DNA of 64,000 nt. It comes from an uncultured Roseovarius sp. Lineage in GTDB: Bacteria > Pseudomonadota > Alphaproteobacteria > Rhodobacterales > Rhodobacteraceae. The notes beneath the pieces were generated by a model. The model was given only the letters and a program-made list of their open reading frames with translations, made no database searches and was not told the DNA's origin. The DNA is taken from assembly GCA_947496175.1 (NCBI GenBank), contig CANMBU010000001.1, positions 186,001 through 250,000 of the forward strand. Direction: 5' to 3'. Below, piece after piece: positions 1 through 7,693 of this stretch. The position numbers were made by a program, and so were the translations under genes. The stretch's first letter is position 1. Each line of letters begins with the position of its first letter.

Positions 1-230
1 GATGAAACCTGATTGGGGTCCACCTGTCGCATAACGATGGGGTGCGCCATTTTGCCTTGCGTCTGTGTCAAAATGCGCCCAGCGGCACGCATGCGCCGCG
101 GCAACAGCCGTCCAGCGCGCTTGAACTTGCGCTCAAGCGTCTTGCCCCGCACGCCCAGCTTGGCGTGCAACATCTCCTCGAGATGCGCGGCACGCTTGTG
201 AAATTGCTCTTGGTCAATCACATTCGTCAT
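1..230 (-). CDS. Conserved hypothetical protein, 3' part outside the window
   Basis: A leftward frame opens at an ATG at 230 and stays open to the window edge, giving the first 76 residues. It begins MTNVIDQEQFHKRAAHLEEM and is strongly basic (many Arg and Lys), with a helical look and no signal peptide or membrane segment. It stands head to head with the alpha/beta hydrolase gene at 314. I do not recognise a family. The rest of the protein is not in view, so no function is assigned. The reading is supported by the open frame, the clean start and the gene-like amino-acid make-up. Confidence 0.6.
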   Translation of the reverse strand, partial: MTNVIDQEQFHKRAAHLEEMLHAKLGVRGKTLERKFKRAGRLLPRRMRAAGRILTQTQGKMAHPIVMRQVDPNQVS

Positions 231-313
231 CCCCCGGCCCGGCACTCTACCTGCAGGCGCGTGACCAAACAATGGGCTGGCACGCAAACGGGTCAAACTG
301 TATCACGAAAGCC

Positions 314-1081
314 ATGTTGAACATTGTGCATCATGGTTCAGAAGAACAGGCATCGCCACTGCTGATCGTGCACGGGCTTTATGGCTCGGCGCGCAACTGG
401 GGCGTGATTGCCAAACGGCTCTCTGATCGCGGACCTGTCTTGGCGGTAGATCAGCGCAATCATGGATTAAGCCCCTGGTACGACACGCAAACCTATCAGG
501 ACATGGCAGATGATCTCGCACAGGTCATTGAGGCTGAGGGCATTGGCCCCGTCGGCCTTTTGGGGCATTCCATGGGGGGTAAGGCCTCCATGGTTTTGGC
601 ACTCTGCCGCCCTGATCTCGTGCGGCGTCTCGTCGTGGCGGATATCGCACCGGTTGGATACGGGCACAGCCAGATTCAGTATATCGAGGCCATGCGCCAG
701 GTGGACCTCTCGCGGGTAGAGAAACGTTCGGATGCAGAGGCGCAGCTCGCGGCTCTGGTCGATGACAGGACACTGCAATCGTTTTTCACCCAGTCCCTTG
801 ATGTCAAAGGGAAAAAATGGTGGCTCAACCTGGACGTTCTAGCGCGCGACATGGATCAGATTATAGGGTTTCCAGAGGTCACGGGGCAGTTTGACAAACC
901 AACCTTGTTCGTCTCGGGTGCAGACTCGGACTACGTTTTGGCGGAGCATCGGGAAAAGATCAAAGCGCTGTTTCCAAACGCAAGCTTCGCCAAGATCAAG
1001 GGCGCCGGGCACTGGCTGCACGCGGAAAAGCCACGTGAGTTTGAGGCCGTGGTCAGGACGTGGCTCGACAACAAGGGTTGA
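314..1081 (+). CDS. Alpha/beta hydrolase, YbfF-type esterase
   Basis: This is a 255-residue alpha/beta-fold hydrolase of the group that includes bacterial YbfF esterases. An oxyanion-type HGLYGS stretch lies at about residues 20-25, the nucleophile elbow GHSMGG puts Ser86 at the active site, and GAGHW supplies a likely catalytic His near 233; an Asp near 205 would complete the triad. The cytoplasmic enzyme probably cleaves short-chain or thioester substrates, but the substrate cannot be read from the sequence. A start 42 bases upstream is possible; the ATG at 314 gives the normal family N-terminus (MLNIVHHG), so it is preferred. The small membrane-protein gene at 1091 converges on it. Confidence 0.85.
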   Translation: MLNIVHHGSEEQASPLLIVHGLYGSARNWGVIAKRLSDRGPVLAVDQRNHGLSPWYDTQTYQDMADDLAQVIEAEGIGPVGLLGHSMGGKASMVLALCRPDLVRRLVVADIAPVGYGHSQIQYIEAMRQVDLSRVEKRSDAEAQLAALVDDRTLQSFFTQSLDVKGKKWWLNLDVLARDMDQIIGFPEVTGQFDKPTLFVSGADSDYVLAEHREKIKALFPNASFAKIKGAGHWLHAEKPREFEAVVRTWLDNKG

Positions 1082-1090
1082 AACGCGCGG

Positions 1091-1279
1091 TTATTTGTCC
1101 TGCGCAACCAGCCTTTTTGCAATGACCCAAGACACCGGTGCCGCCATGAGATAGCCGACCAACACGGCCGTCAAAATCTGCACCCAGGTGTCATAGCCCA
1201 TGACAAGCGCGGCCACCACCAACGACCCTGCAACCGTAGATCCGATGAAGACATGTAACACGACCACAAGCCAACCCAT
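1091..1279 (-). CDS. Small two-helix membrane protein
   Basis: A 62-residue protein with two hydrophobic segments (about residues 3-25 and 34-55) separated by a short MGYDTW turn, ending in a basic tail. The ATG at 1279 has a strong ribosome site (GGAGG about 5 bases upstream), so it is preferred to the longer in-frame start at 1306. Small proteins of this look are common in Rhodobacterales and are often labelled 'CTP synthetase' in databases; nothing here resembles that enzyme, so I regard the label as an error. Function unknown; location is probably the inner membrane. Confidence 0.7.
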   Translation of the reverse strand: MGWLVVVLHVFIGSTVAGSLVVAALVMGYDTWVQILTAVLVGYLMAAPVSWVIAKRLVAQDK

Positions 1280-1511
1280 GATATCCTCCGAGTTTGATGG
1301 CATCATGCCAGCAGAATATCACGGGGCTCTCCAGAGGGCTTTGATCCAGCGCAGAAACGCATGCTTTGGCCGTTGGCAGACAGAAAAACTTGCGCTGAAA
1401 CCCACAATCAGCGGCAAAAACGTTAAATGACACAAGATATGGTTGACCGAGACTCCTGCCCCGTGTACCGAAAGCGCACAGGTGTTAGACGCGGTAGCAT
1501 CAACTGACAGC

Positions 1512-1540
1512 GGGGTCCGAAGGCAAAAGCCACGGACCCC
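1512..1540. other. Perfect GC-rich hairpin in a gene-free stretch
   Basis: GGGGTCCG pairs perfectly with CGGACCCC around an inner GGC-AAAA-GCC stem, giving one long hairpin. There is no T-run on either strand, so it is not a classical intrinsic terminator. It could be the 3' end of the structured region to its right when read leftward, or a bidirectional transcription barrier. The whole interval 1280-2366 has no convincing gene. Confidence 0.4.
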
Positions 1541-1593
1541 GTTCGCATTCCATACCTCGGAAGAGTTCAGGAATTAGAAAAGGCGCCAGGTGC

Positions 1594-2030
1594 TCAGACG
1601 CGGTCCTTGCATCGTGACTTGGGTCTTGCGACCCGCGCCACACCCTGACGCCTTAAACCGGATGTTCCGCCCCTAGGGGGCCTCCGACCCAGCTGCATCC
1701 AACCTCGAAAGGTCTTCCGCCTCCCCTGGATTGCTCCAGAAGAACCTCGGGCATCTTGCGACCCCCAAGATGTCCCGCATCCCTCGCGAAATGCGGCTGC
1801 CGCAACTTCCAAAGAAGTTTTGGCGACGAAACGAGGCCAAGGCCCCTGCCCGTCTGCATCGACCCGGATTGGAACGCTACATGTCCGACACACCCTAAGG
1901 TGAGAAGGAAGCGGCGAACCGTTCCTGAACCTGTGCTGATGGTCGGTAAATCCGAAGACCCCCGGTTCCATCCGCGCGGGTCCCGAGGGGCCTTTGCGGC
2001 GTCACATTGGTTCAAAAGAACCGCTGTAAC
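1594..2030 (-). ncRNA. Candidate structured RNA (train of perfect hairpins)
   Basis: This stretch holds a run of short perfect hairpins: 1621-1634, 1670-1679, 1726-1739, 1752-1772, 1775-1796, 1804-1819, 1891-1902 and 2009-2022. Several have four-base loops. On the minus strand two loops read GCAA, the stable GNRA type, so leftward transcription is the better guess. Open frames on both strands overlap in different registers and give protein sequences rich in Pro, Arg and Gly with no family resemblance, which argues against coding. I looked for the core motifs of RNase P RNA, tmRNA, SRP RNA and the cobalamin riboswitch and did not find them. It may be an undescribed RNA or simply a palindrome-rich spacer. 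Confidence 0.3.
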
Positions 2031-2095
2031 ACTTCAAAGGTGACCGACACCCAAGCCCTCACGCAAGAAAAAAGCACTGCAGCATGAAAATTTCT

Positions 2096-2139
2096 TGGGG
2101 ATAACTTGTTGATATTCAGTGGGAATTCTCTGTGGATAA
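2096..2139 (-). other. Pair of DnaA-box-like sites
   Basis: Read leftward, TTATCCACA (2131-2139, exact consensus) and TTATCCCCA (2096-2104, one mismatch) lie 35 bases apart in the same orientation, in a locally AT-rich patch of the gene-free stretch. One exact box is expected by chance roughly every 130 kb counting both strands, so one alone means little; the matched orientation and closeness of a second near-match make it mildly notable. No dnaA, dnaN, parAB or hemE neighbours support an origin. Confidence 0.25.
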
Positions 2140-2266
2140 GTCAATATTTGGACGTGTTTCGGCACAGTTGCAGGAGCTTTGGAAGCAGATCCGGGAAAAC
2201 CGGGTGCACCCAAAGATTTCTGCACCTGCAAATGCCCTAAAACGCGGGTGAAGGTAGAATCAGCAC

Positions 2267-2302
2267 GAAAAAGCGACCCGGCTCCTTTGCAGGAACCGGG
2301 TC
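2267..2302 (-). terminator. Intrinsic terminator of the 2367-2543 gene
   Basis: Read leftward, GACCCGGTTCCT pairs with AGGAGCCGGGTC in a 12-bp stem (one T-G pair) closed by a GCAA loop, and is followed by GCTTTTTC. Stem strength and T-run fit a rho-independent terminator about 65 bases past the stop of the small gene to its right. Confidence 0.75.
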
Positions 2303-2366
2303 TACGAGGTCTGCCCCTTTGGAGGTTGATGGCCATTAGGCCGTGGCAGAAATCAGATAGATATAC

Positions 2367-2543
2367 TCAGACCGCTTGAGCCCGCGCTGTGCCGAGATCA
2401 AACTCGGGGTCCGATACCTCATACGTGGCATCTTTCCACAGTGTTGGCTCAGACATACCAGGCAACTCAAGCTGCCGTCGATCAAGCGCCTTCAGCGCAT
2501 TGAGACGCCCTCGACGGGCAATCGTAAAATAGTCCACTTGCAT
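2367..2543 (-). CDS. Small hypothetical protein
   Basis: A 58-residue soluble protein beginning MQVDYFTIARRGRLNALKAL, basic at the N-terminus and acidic at the C-terminus. The ATG at 2543 is preceded by GGGGAA at a 7-base spacing; a GTG 15 bases upstream is less likely. A well-formed terminator follows the stop in the right orientation, and that is the best argument that it is a real transcription unit. I do not recognise the family and no function can be assigned. Confidence 0.55.
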   Translation of the reverse strand: MQVDYFTIARRGRLNALKALDRRQLELPGMSEPTLWKDATYEVSDPEFDLGTARAQAV

Positions 2544-2873
2544 AAACTTGTTCCCCACAACAAGACGTTACTCTTACCGGTGCGACATTGCGGCGAAATT
2601 GGGGCAAATTGAACAAGATTCTGTGAAACTAACTGTTTCCTATGAGGAATTTATTGAACACTATGCCAATTGAAAATTGTTTATTTCCAGCAGCTTAATC
2701 CACTGCGTAGCATCATTAAGCCTTTCTCATTCTGCCTGACCCTTGCCTTGATTAAGGCGCACCCTGCTGAGAATACGGCAAGAATGAGGCGCATATTGTT
2801 TGATTTTGGCTCGGTCCGATCGCATAGTGCCTCAAGACATTCAAAGCTCACAACACACCTAGGGGGTGAAACC
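2544..2873. other. AT-richer intergenic region with inverted repeat
   Basis: This 330-base spacer between two divergent small genes has no gene that I can support. It should contain both promoters. A perfect 7-base inverted repeat, GCTTAAT (2693-2699) and ATTAAGC (2715-2721) with 15 bases between, is a possible operator; no regulator can be named. Confidence 0.4.
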
Positions 2874-3197
2874 ATGAGCACGACACGCATTCTCGCCGTA
2901 AGCGCGACACTTCTGGTACTGGGCAGCGGAGCCCAGGCGCATGACGTCACAAGAAACAGCCATGGCGCACACGAAGACAATGTGGTCCTGGTGAGCTGCT
3001 ACCGCGGACCGTGGGAAGCAGTGATCTGGGATCGGCCCAATGAGATTTTCATCGAAACACTCGAAGCCAATGGCCTGAGTTCTCAGGACGCCATCCGTAT
3101 TGCCGAGGCCGTGTGCCGCGACCCACGGCTGGTGGGCGACCGGGATGCGATGGTCAAACAGGTGCAAAAGCTGGTGCGGGAAGTGCGGCGGGGGTAA
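2874..3197 (+). CDS. Exported conserved hypothetical protein
   Basis: A 107-residue protein with a clear Sec signal peptide: basic start, hydrophobic core at about residues 6-17, and a cleavage site after AQA near residue 22. The mature part is small and mixed-charge, with two cysteines (in VSCYRGPW and AVCRDP) that could form a periplasmic disulfide. The ATG at 2874 has an AGGGGG ribosome site 7 bases upstream; longer in-frame starts lack this and would bury the signal peptide. No family recognised. It sits between an AT-rich spacer and the RAYT gene, and those neighbours give no hint of its role. Confidence 0.75.
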   Translation: MSTTRILAVSATLLVLGSGAQAHDVTRNSHGAHEDNVVLVSCYRGPWEAVIWDRPNEIFIETLEANGLSSQDAIRIAEAVCRDPRLVGDRDAMVKQVQKLVREVRRG

Positions 3198-3265
3198 GAC
3201 GCCCCGGCGCATCGACGCGGTGACCGATTCATAAGCTATTAAACGGATTGCGGTGATAGATATGC

Positions 3266-3811
3266 ATGTCTTGCTATCGCCGCCCAACTGTCACGGGAGC
3301 ATCTGTGTTCTTCACGGTTGCGCTGGCACAGCGTGGTGGATCGCTTCTGGTGGATGAGGTGACGCGGCTGCGCGCCGCTGTCCGGCAAACCAAAACCGAG
3401 CGTCCGTTTCACATTGATGCCTGGGTGGTCTTGCCCGATCACCTGCACGCGGTCTGGACATTGCCCGCCGGAGATGCGGATTTTTCGACGCGATGGGGCG
3501 CGATCAAGGCGCGGTTTACGATGTCGCTTCGTAGGCCGGGGTTCACCCCGCCATCTCGTTTGCCCATGGTCACTTCGGGGCGATATGCCGGGGTGAACCC
3601 CGGCCTACGGCATGACAAAGGCGAGGTTGGCATCTGGCAACGCCGCTTTTGGGAGCACCACATCCGCGATGAGGCCGATTACCGCGCGCATGTCCGATAT
3701 TGTTGGTTGAACCCGGTCAAGCACGGATTGGTCAAGCGGCCCGAGGATTGGCCCTATTCCAGCGTGCATCGGGATGCGCGGTTTAAGCCAGACATGGATT
3801 TTGTTTTTTAG
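3266..3811 (+). CDS. REP-associated tyrosine transposase (RAYT), interrupted in frame by a REP pair
   Basis: This 181-residue protein has the Y1-transposase/RAYT fold signature: the N-terminal YRRP-to-ASVFFTV strand, the metal-binding HUH motif His59-Leu-His61 in LPDHLHAVW, and the C-terminal IWQRRFWEHHIRDEADY to NPVKHGLV block. RAYTs act on REP palindromes as single-strand hairpin substrates. I could not assign the nucleophilic tyrosine with certainty. Residues 89-115 (RRPGFTPP to NPGLR) do not belong to the family: they are encoded by a perfect 21-bp inverted pair at 3530-3609 that keeps the frame open. They fall in the variable linker between the HUH core and the C-terminal helix, so the protein may still fold. 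REP-like palindromes follow the gene. Confidence 0.85.
   Translation: MSCYRRPTVTGASVFFTVALAQRGGSLLVDEVTRLRAAVRQTKTERPFHIDAWVVLPDHLHAVWTLPAGDADFSTRWGAIKARFTMSLRRPGFTPPSRLPMVTSGRYAGVNPGLRHDKGEVGIWQRRFWEHHIRDEADYRAHVRYCWLNPVKHGLVKRPEDWPYSSVHRDARFKPDMDFVF
3530..3609. repeat. REP inverted pair (REPIN) inside the RAYT gene
   Basis: The arm CGTAGGCCGGGGTTCACCCCG (21 bases, 3530-3550) is repeated as its exact reverse complement at 3589-3609, with 38 bases between. Each arm is itself a small hairpin (CGGGGTTCACCCCG). This is the layout of a REPIN. It lies within the transposase coding sequence without breaking the frame. Confidence 0.85.
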
Positions 3812-3818
3812 GGCGGCA

Positions 3819-3974
3819 GGCCGGAGTTTAACCCGGCAAAGGCGTGCCGTGTGTTATCGTGGATGCGACGGGGTGCCCCCAGCCGACGGTTAGGCGGCGA
3901 TGTAGGGCGGGATTTCATCCCGCTAATGGCGCAAGAGTTGAGGATGGATTGGTGGGCTGGAACCCCACCCTACG
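3819..3974. repeat. Degenerate REP-like palindromes
   Basis: Directly after the RAYT stop, 3819-3837 is a half element (GGCCGGAGTTTAACCCGGC). At 3902-3974 a more diverged pair reads TAGGGCGGGATTTCATCCCGC on the left, and its right arm is related to the reverse complement of that sequence (GGTGGGCTGGAACCCCACCCTA). Core and orientation match the perfect pair at 46119-46175. These are likely old products of the same REP family. Confidence 0.65.
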
Positions 3975-3979
3975 GGTGC

Positions 3980-4867
3980 TCAAGACAATTCAACAATTTC
4001 CAAACCATATTCTTTAGGTTGGAGCTTGCACATATATTTACTGACGAACTCTCCCACTTGCTCAGATACGAAATCAATCAGTTTGGTTTCACTGTTAACA
4101 CCAAAAATCACACCAGTTAACTCGTATGGATATATTGAATGGTATCCGACTTTGGAATTCGGCGGACGAAGCGAACGCCACTCCCGTTCGTGCCGCCAAA
4201 TATCTGCCTTGCAAAGCAACGAAGCATTGTCGACTCGATCACGCGTTTCTTTGTCCTCTTCATAGTGGCGCTTATCCCTTTGCATCGCCATTCTTCTCAG
4301 CATATCGACCGTAGTCACCGTTGGTCGCTTAGATAGGTATCTAACGTCCGCAATCGCTGCTGGCGCATAGCAAGCGTTCTCAGAAGCAACAGAAAAAACA
4401 TATGAAAACCCCGCATGACCAGAAGAATAGTAACTCCACATTAAGATGTTGTTGGGAACTTCGGTAAAACAGCAAATTGGTGCACTTTTGACACCTTCAT
4501 AGAACCCTTTCTTTGTGGCTTTTCTAATTTGTTTAGGATCTTCGAGTGCCTTCCGAACTCGGCTAATAGGAACTCCTTGCTTTTGAGCCTGGTCACGCAG
4601 GTCATCAAAATGAAATCCCGCATAAGTTCCAAACCGCTTTCTAAAACCTTTGATAAAGTCCTTAATCTCTTTTCCAGAACTGTGCACAAAGTTTGGATTC
4701 GTATCGTAGGGATCATTCTGTTGACCAATAGGAGAATGCCAAACTTGCTGATCCAGTGCAGCCGTAATTTCTTTGGACAACCTTGCGCAAATTTGTTTTT
4801 GAGACAGCATTTCAGCGGTTGTCCCGCGATGGCGAAAAACTTTTAAAGGATGCTTCTTTTCATTCAT
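3980..4867 (-). CDS. DUF2971 family protein
   Basis: A 295-residue soluble protein with the hallmarks of DUF2971: a central ICCFTEVPNNILMWSYYSSGHAGF block at about residues 130-153 (Cys-Phe-Thr, then Met-Trp-Ser-Tyr-Tyr) and a later DIWRHEREWR block near residue 223. Family function is not established; members are scattered in accessory regions. The ATG at 4867 follows GGGAAAAAG; a TTG 30 bases upstream is less likely. The gene is clearly AT-richer than its neighbours, uses A/T-ending codons, and lies between REP elements and lepA, which suggests recent acquisition. A role in defence or stress response is possible but not shown by the sequence. Confidence 0.8.
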   Translation of the reverse strand: MNEKKHPLKVFRHRGTTAEMLSQKQICARLSKEITAALDQQVWHSPIGQQNDPYDTNPNFVHSSGKEIKDFIKGFRKRFGTYAGFHFDDLRDQAQKQGVPISRVRKALEDPKQIRKATKKGFYEGVKSAPICCFTEVPNNILMWSYYSSGHAGFSYVFSVASENACYAPAAIADVRYLSKRPTVTTVDMLRRMAMQRDKRHYEEDKETRDRVDNASLLCKADIWRHEREWRSLRPPNSKVGYHSIYPYELTGVIFGVNSETKLIDFVSEQVGEFVSKYMCKLQPKEYGLEIVELS

Positions 4868-4982
4868 CTTTTTCCCGATGGAACATTGCCTAATCAAAAG
4901 ATGACTGTCAAACTTAATGCTTAAAAAGTAATCATACCCTCGCGTTGAATTCAGCCTTCAGAACTCCGCCCGTTCGCGCCTC

Positions 4983-5003
4983 AATCGCTCCCCCGGAGCG
5001 ATT
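4983..5003. other. Hairpin between lepA and the DUF2971 gene
   Basis: AATCGCTCC pairs perfectly with GGAGCGATT around a CCC loop, about 125 bases past the lepA stop. There is no T-run on the minus strand, so a terminator role for lepA is only suggested. The rest of 4868-5127 shows no gene. Confidence 0.35.
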
Positions 5004-5127
5004 GCCGCTTTGCGGATCGCCGCTCACCCATCCATCTTCAACGCCGTTGCGCCCCATCTCAATCGGGGTGGGCACGCAATTGGCTGCGCCAATCGCTTCC
5101 GCCCACTCGCCCTTAAATTGGACGACT

Positions 5128-6927
5128 TTAGCCGTCCATTTTAAGAGCGCTAATGAACGCTTCCTGCGGGATATCCACCTTCCCGAACTGGCGCATCTTT
5201 TTCTTGCCCGCCTTCTGCTTTTCCAGAAGCTTCTTCTTACGTGTCGCATCCCCGCCGTAGCATTTGGCGGTCACGTCTTTGCGCAGGGCGGAGAGCGTCT
5301 CTCGGGCGATGACTTTACCGCCGATGGCCGCCTGAATCGGGATTTTGAACATGTGGCGCGGGATCAGGTCTTTGAGCTTCTCGCACATGGCTCGCCCGCG
5401 CATTTCGGCCCGGTCGCGGTGCACCATCATGGACAGCGCATCGACCGGTTCTTCGTTCACCAGCACGGACATCTTCACAAGGTTGTCCTCGCGATACCCC
5501 TCCATCTGGTAGTCAAAGCTGGCATAGCCTTTGGTGACCGATTTCAGCCTGTCGTAGAAGTCAAAGACAACCTCATTGAGCGGCAGGTCATAGACCACCA
5601 TCGCACGCGTGCCCGCGTAGGTCAGGTCAAGCTGAATGCCGCGGCGGTCCTGACACAGCTTGAGCACGTCACCCAGATAGTCATCAGGCACCAGGATTGT
5701 CGCCTTGATCCGCGGCTCTTCGATGTGATCGACGGTCGAGGGATCGGGCATGTCGGCCGGGTTGTGCAGATCGATCTGCGTGCCGTCTTTCATATAGACG
5801 TGGTAGATCACGCTGGGCGCTGTGGTGATGAGCTCGATGTCATATTCCCGCTCGATCCGGTCGCGGATCACCTCAAGGTGCAGAAGGCCAAGAAAGCCAC
5901 AGCGGAAGCCGAAGCCGAGGGCGGCGGAGGTCTCCATCTCGAAGCTGAAGCTGGCGTCGTTGAGGGCCAGTTTGTCGATGGCGTCGCGCAGGTCTTCGAA
6001 CTGCGCGCTGTCGACCGGAAAGAGGCCACAAAAGACCACCGGTTGGGCGGGTTTGAAGCCGGGCAGCGGTGAGTCGGTGCCCTTTTTCTCATGGGTGATC
6101 GTGTCGCCCACGCGGGTGTCGCGCACCTGTTTGATGGAGGCAGTGATGAAGCCGATCTCACCAGGACCCAGCGCGTCGATATTCTGCATTTCAGGGCGGA
6201 AGACGCCGATGCGGTCGACGCCGTATTTGGCCCCGGTTTGCATCATCATGATCTGGTCGCCTTTCTTGAGCACGCCGTCCATGATCCGCACGAGAACAAC
6301 GACGCCCAGATAGGGGTCATACCAGCTGTCGACCAGCATGGCTTTGAGGGGGGCATCGGGGTCGCCGGTTGGGGCGGGCAGTTCGGTGACGATGGCTTCC
6401 AGCGTTTCCACGATGCCTTCGCCTGTTTTGGCCGAGACGGCGATGGCGCCGGAGGCGTCGATACCGATAACGTCCTCCACCTGCTCGGCCACGCGGTCGA
6501 TGTCGCTGGCGGGAAGGTCGATTTTGTTGAAGACCGGCACGATCTCATGATCGGCATCAATCGCCTGGTAGACATTGGCCAGCGTCTGCGCCTCAACCCC
6601 TTGGGTGCTGTCCACCACCAGAAGCGAGCCTTCGACCGCGCGCATGGAGCGGCTGACCTCATAGGCAAAGTCCACATGCCCGGGCGTGTCGATCAGATTG
6701 AGCACATAGGCCTCGCCGTTCTTGGCGGTGTAGTCGATGCGCACCGTGTTGGCTTTGATCGTGATGCCGCGCTCGCGCTCAATATCCATGCTGTCCAGAA
6801 GCTGCTCTTTCATGTCCCGTTCTGCCACCGTGTTGGTGGATTGGATCAGGCGGTCAGCCAGCGTGGATTTCCCGTGGTCAATATGCGCCACGATGGAGAA
6901 ATTGCGGATATGCGAAAGCGGTGTCAT
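5128..6927 (-). CDS. lepA: Elongation factor 4 (LepA), ribosomal back-translocase GTPase
   Basis: The ATG at 6927 gives 599 residues, the usual LepA length; a longer in-frame extension to 7002 has no family counterpart. The GTPase domain starts at once (P-loop AHIDHGKS at 14-21, then DTPGHVDF and NKIDLP), followed by EF-G-like beta-barrel domains and the LepA-specific C-terminal region ending in [17 protein letters not shown]. The protein binds ribosomes and GTP and acts on stalled or mistranslocated elongation complexes; it also peripherally associates with the membrane in other bacteria. It appears monocistronic. The Shine-Dalgarno signal before the start is weak. Confidence 0.97.
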   Translation of the reverse strand: MTPLSHIRNFSIVAHIDHGKSTLADRLIQSTNTVAERDMKEQLLDSMDIERERGITIKANTVRIDYTAKNGEAYVLNLIDTPGHVDFAYEVSRSMRAVEGSLLVVDSTQGVEAQTLANVYQAIDADHEIVPVFNKIDLPASDIDRVAEQVEDVIGIDASGAIAVSAKTGEGIVETLEAIVTELPAPTGDPDAPLKAMLVDSWYDPYLGVVVLVRIMDGVLKKGDQIMMMQTGAKYGVDRIGVFRPEMQNIDALGPGEIGFITASIKQVRDTRVGDTITHEKKGTDSPLPGFKPAQPVVFCGLFPVDSAQFEDLRDAIDKLALNDASFSFEMETSAALGFGFRCGFLGLLHLEVIRDRIEREYDIELITTAPSVIYHVYMKDGTQIDLHNPADMPDPSTVDHIEEPRIKATILVPDDYLGDVLKLCQDRRGIQLDLTYAGTRAMVVYDLPLNEVVFDFYDRLKSVTKGYASFDYQMEGYREDNLVKMSVLVNEEPVDALSMMVHRDRAEMRGRAMCEKLKDLIPRHMFKIPIQAAIGGKVIARETLSALRKDVTAKCYGGDATRKKKLLEKQKAGKKKMRQFGKVDIPQEAFISALKMDG

Positions 6928-7041
6928 GCTTGGGATATGCGGTGGAAAGGGGGAGCCGTCAATGGGGTATGACACGCAGCAGCGCGTGCGCGTGACCCGC
7001 ACTCATGCTTCAAAGCATGCGCATCTGTCGCGCCTTGTGCA

Positions 7042-7479
7042 TCACGTGCCGGGCTTACTGGCTCCAAACGACAAAAACGTGTCCTGATCGCGCATCAGAA
7101 AGAGCGCAAGCGATGCTCCCAAAACTGGAAAAGATGCAGCAAAAAGCAAATTTCCCTCTCCGCCCAGAGAGGTCAGGATACTGGGCAACGAGACGACCAA
7201 TGTTGCAAGGTTCATCAAAAACACACCCCCCGTGGTAAAGAGTTTCAGAACACCTGCGCCAAACGCCAGCAGAAATAGAATTTGCGCGAAGCCAATGATG
7301 TAAACGAGCCCTTCACCAAGTTCGATGCCATAAAACTTGCCGAAAATTCCGGAGCCTCCCTCGCTGACGCCGCAGGATGCCGGATTCATGATTTTGAACA
7401 CCGCCCACATCAGCATAAAGATCAGCAACGAGATACGAATTGCGAAAAGCGCGTATGCTGTTGAGGTCGTAGATGGCAT
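7042..7479 (-). CDS. Four-helix integral membrane protein (DoxX-like topology)
   Basis: A 145-residue protein with four hydrophobic segments at about residues 10-31, 55-78, 80-100 and 110-128, short loops and a small polar tail. The layout resembles DoxX/DUF-type quinone-linked membrane proteins, but I see no diagnostic motif, so the family is only suggested. An NPASCG stretch lies after the first helix. It is divergent from the exported protein at 7694 and separated from lepA by about 110 bases, so probably its own unit. Function unknown. Confidence 0.65.
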   Translation of the reverse strand: MPSTTSTAYALFAIRISLLIFMLMWAVFKIMNPASCGVSEGGSGIFGKFYGIELGEGLVYIIGFAQILFLLAFGAGVLKLFTTGGVFLMNLATLVVSLPSILTSLGGEGNLLFAASFPVLGASLALFLMRDQDTFLSFGASKPGT

Positions 7480-7693
7480 GGGATGAGGCCTATTCTATGG
7501 AGTTGCACAACACCCGTGAGGGTCCCGTCATGCATTGAACTATGACGAGCAAATATGTTGGTTTTGCTTGATCACAAGCCCGGTCGGACGCACTTCGTGA
7601 GATTTTCCGGGAGAACGCACAGGAAAACGTGATCCGGCCAAAGTTGATGTGCGCGGCCCCGGGTCTTACACTTGCGTCAAAAGGAGCAGGTTT

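Noticed and set aside
1091-1279. CTP synthetase
   Set aside because: The 62-residue two-helix protein has nothing of the enzyme; the label seen on similar proteins appears to be a database error.
1594-2030. RNase P RNA, tmRNA, SRP RNA or cobalamin riboswitch
   Set aside because: The conserved cores (AGGAAAGTCC, an Ala-Asn-Asp tag start, GGTCCGGAAGGAAGCAGCC-type loop, GCCACTG box) were looked for on both strands and not found.
1594-2043. Overlapping open frames of 95-125 residues on both strands
   Set aside because: Three frames overlap in different registers, the products are rich in Pro/Arg/Gly without any family pattern, and hairpins cover the region; open frames arise easily in GC-rich non-coding DNA.
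2096-2139. Chromosome origin oriC
   Set aside because: Only two boxes, no clear DNA-unwinding element and no origin-type neighbour genes; kept only as a weak observation.
3530-3974. CRISPR array
   Set aside because: Repeats are inverted, few and unevenly spaced; no unique spacers and no cas genes.
4932-5249. 105-residue leftward frame at the lepA 3' end
   Set aside because: Half of it lies in another frame of lepA and the rest is spacer with palindromes; no ribosome site.
6091-6972. 293-residue rightward frame opposite lepA
   Set aside because: It is antisense to strongly conserved lepA; long antisense frames are expected at this GC content.
7042-7479. Firm DoxX family call
   Set aside because: Four helices fit, but no diagnostic motif is visible, so only topology is stated.
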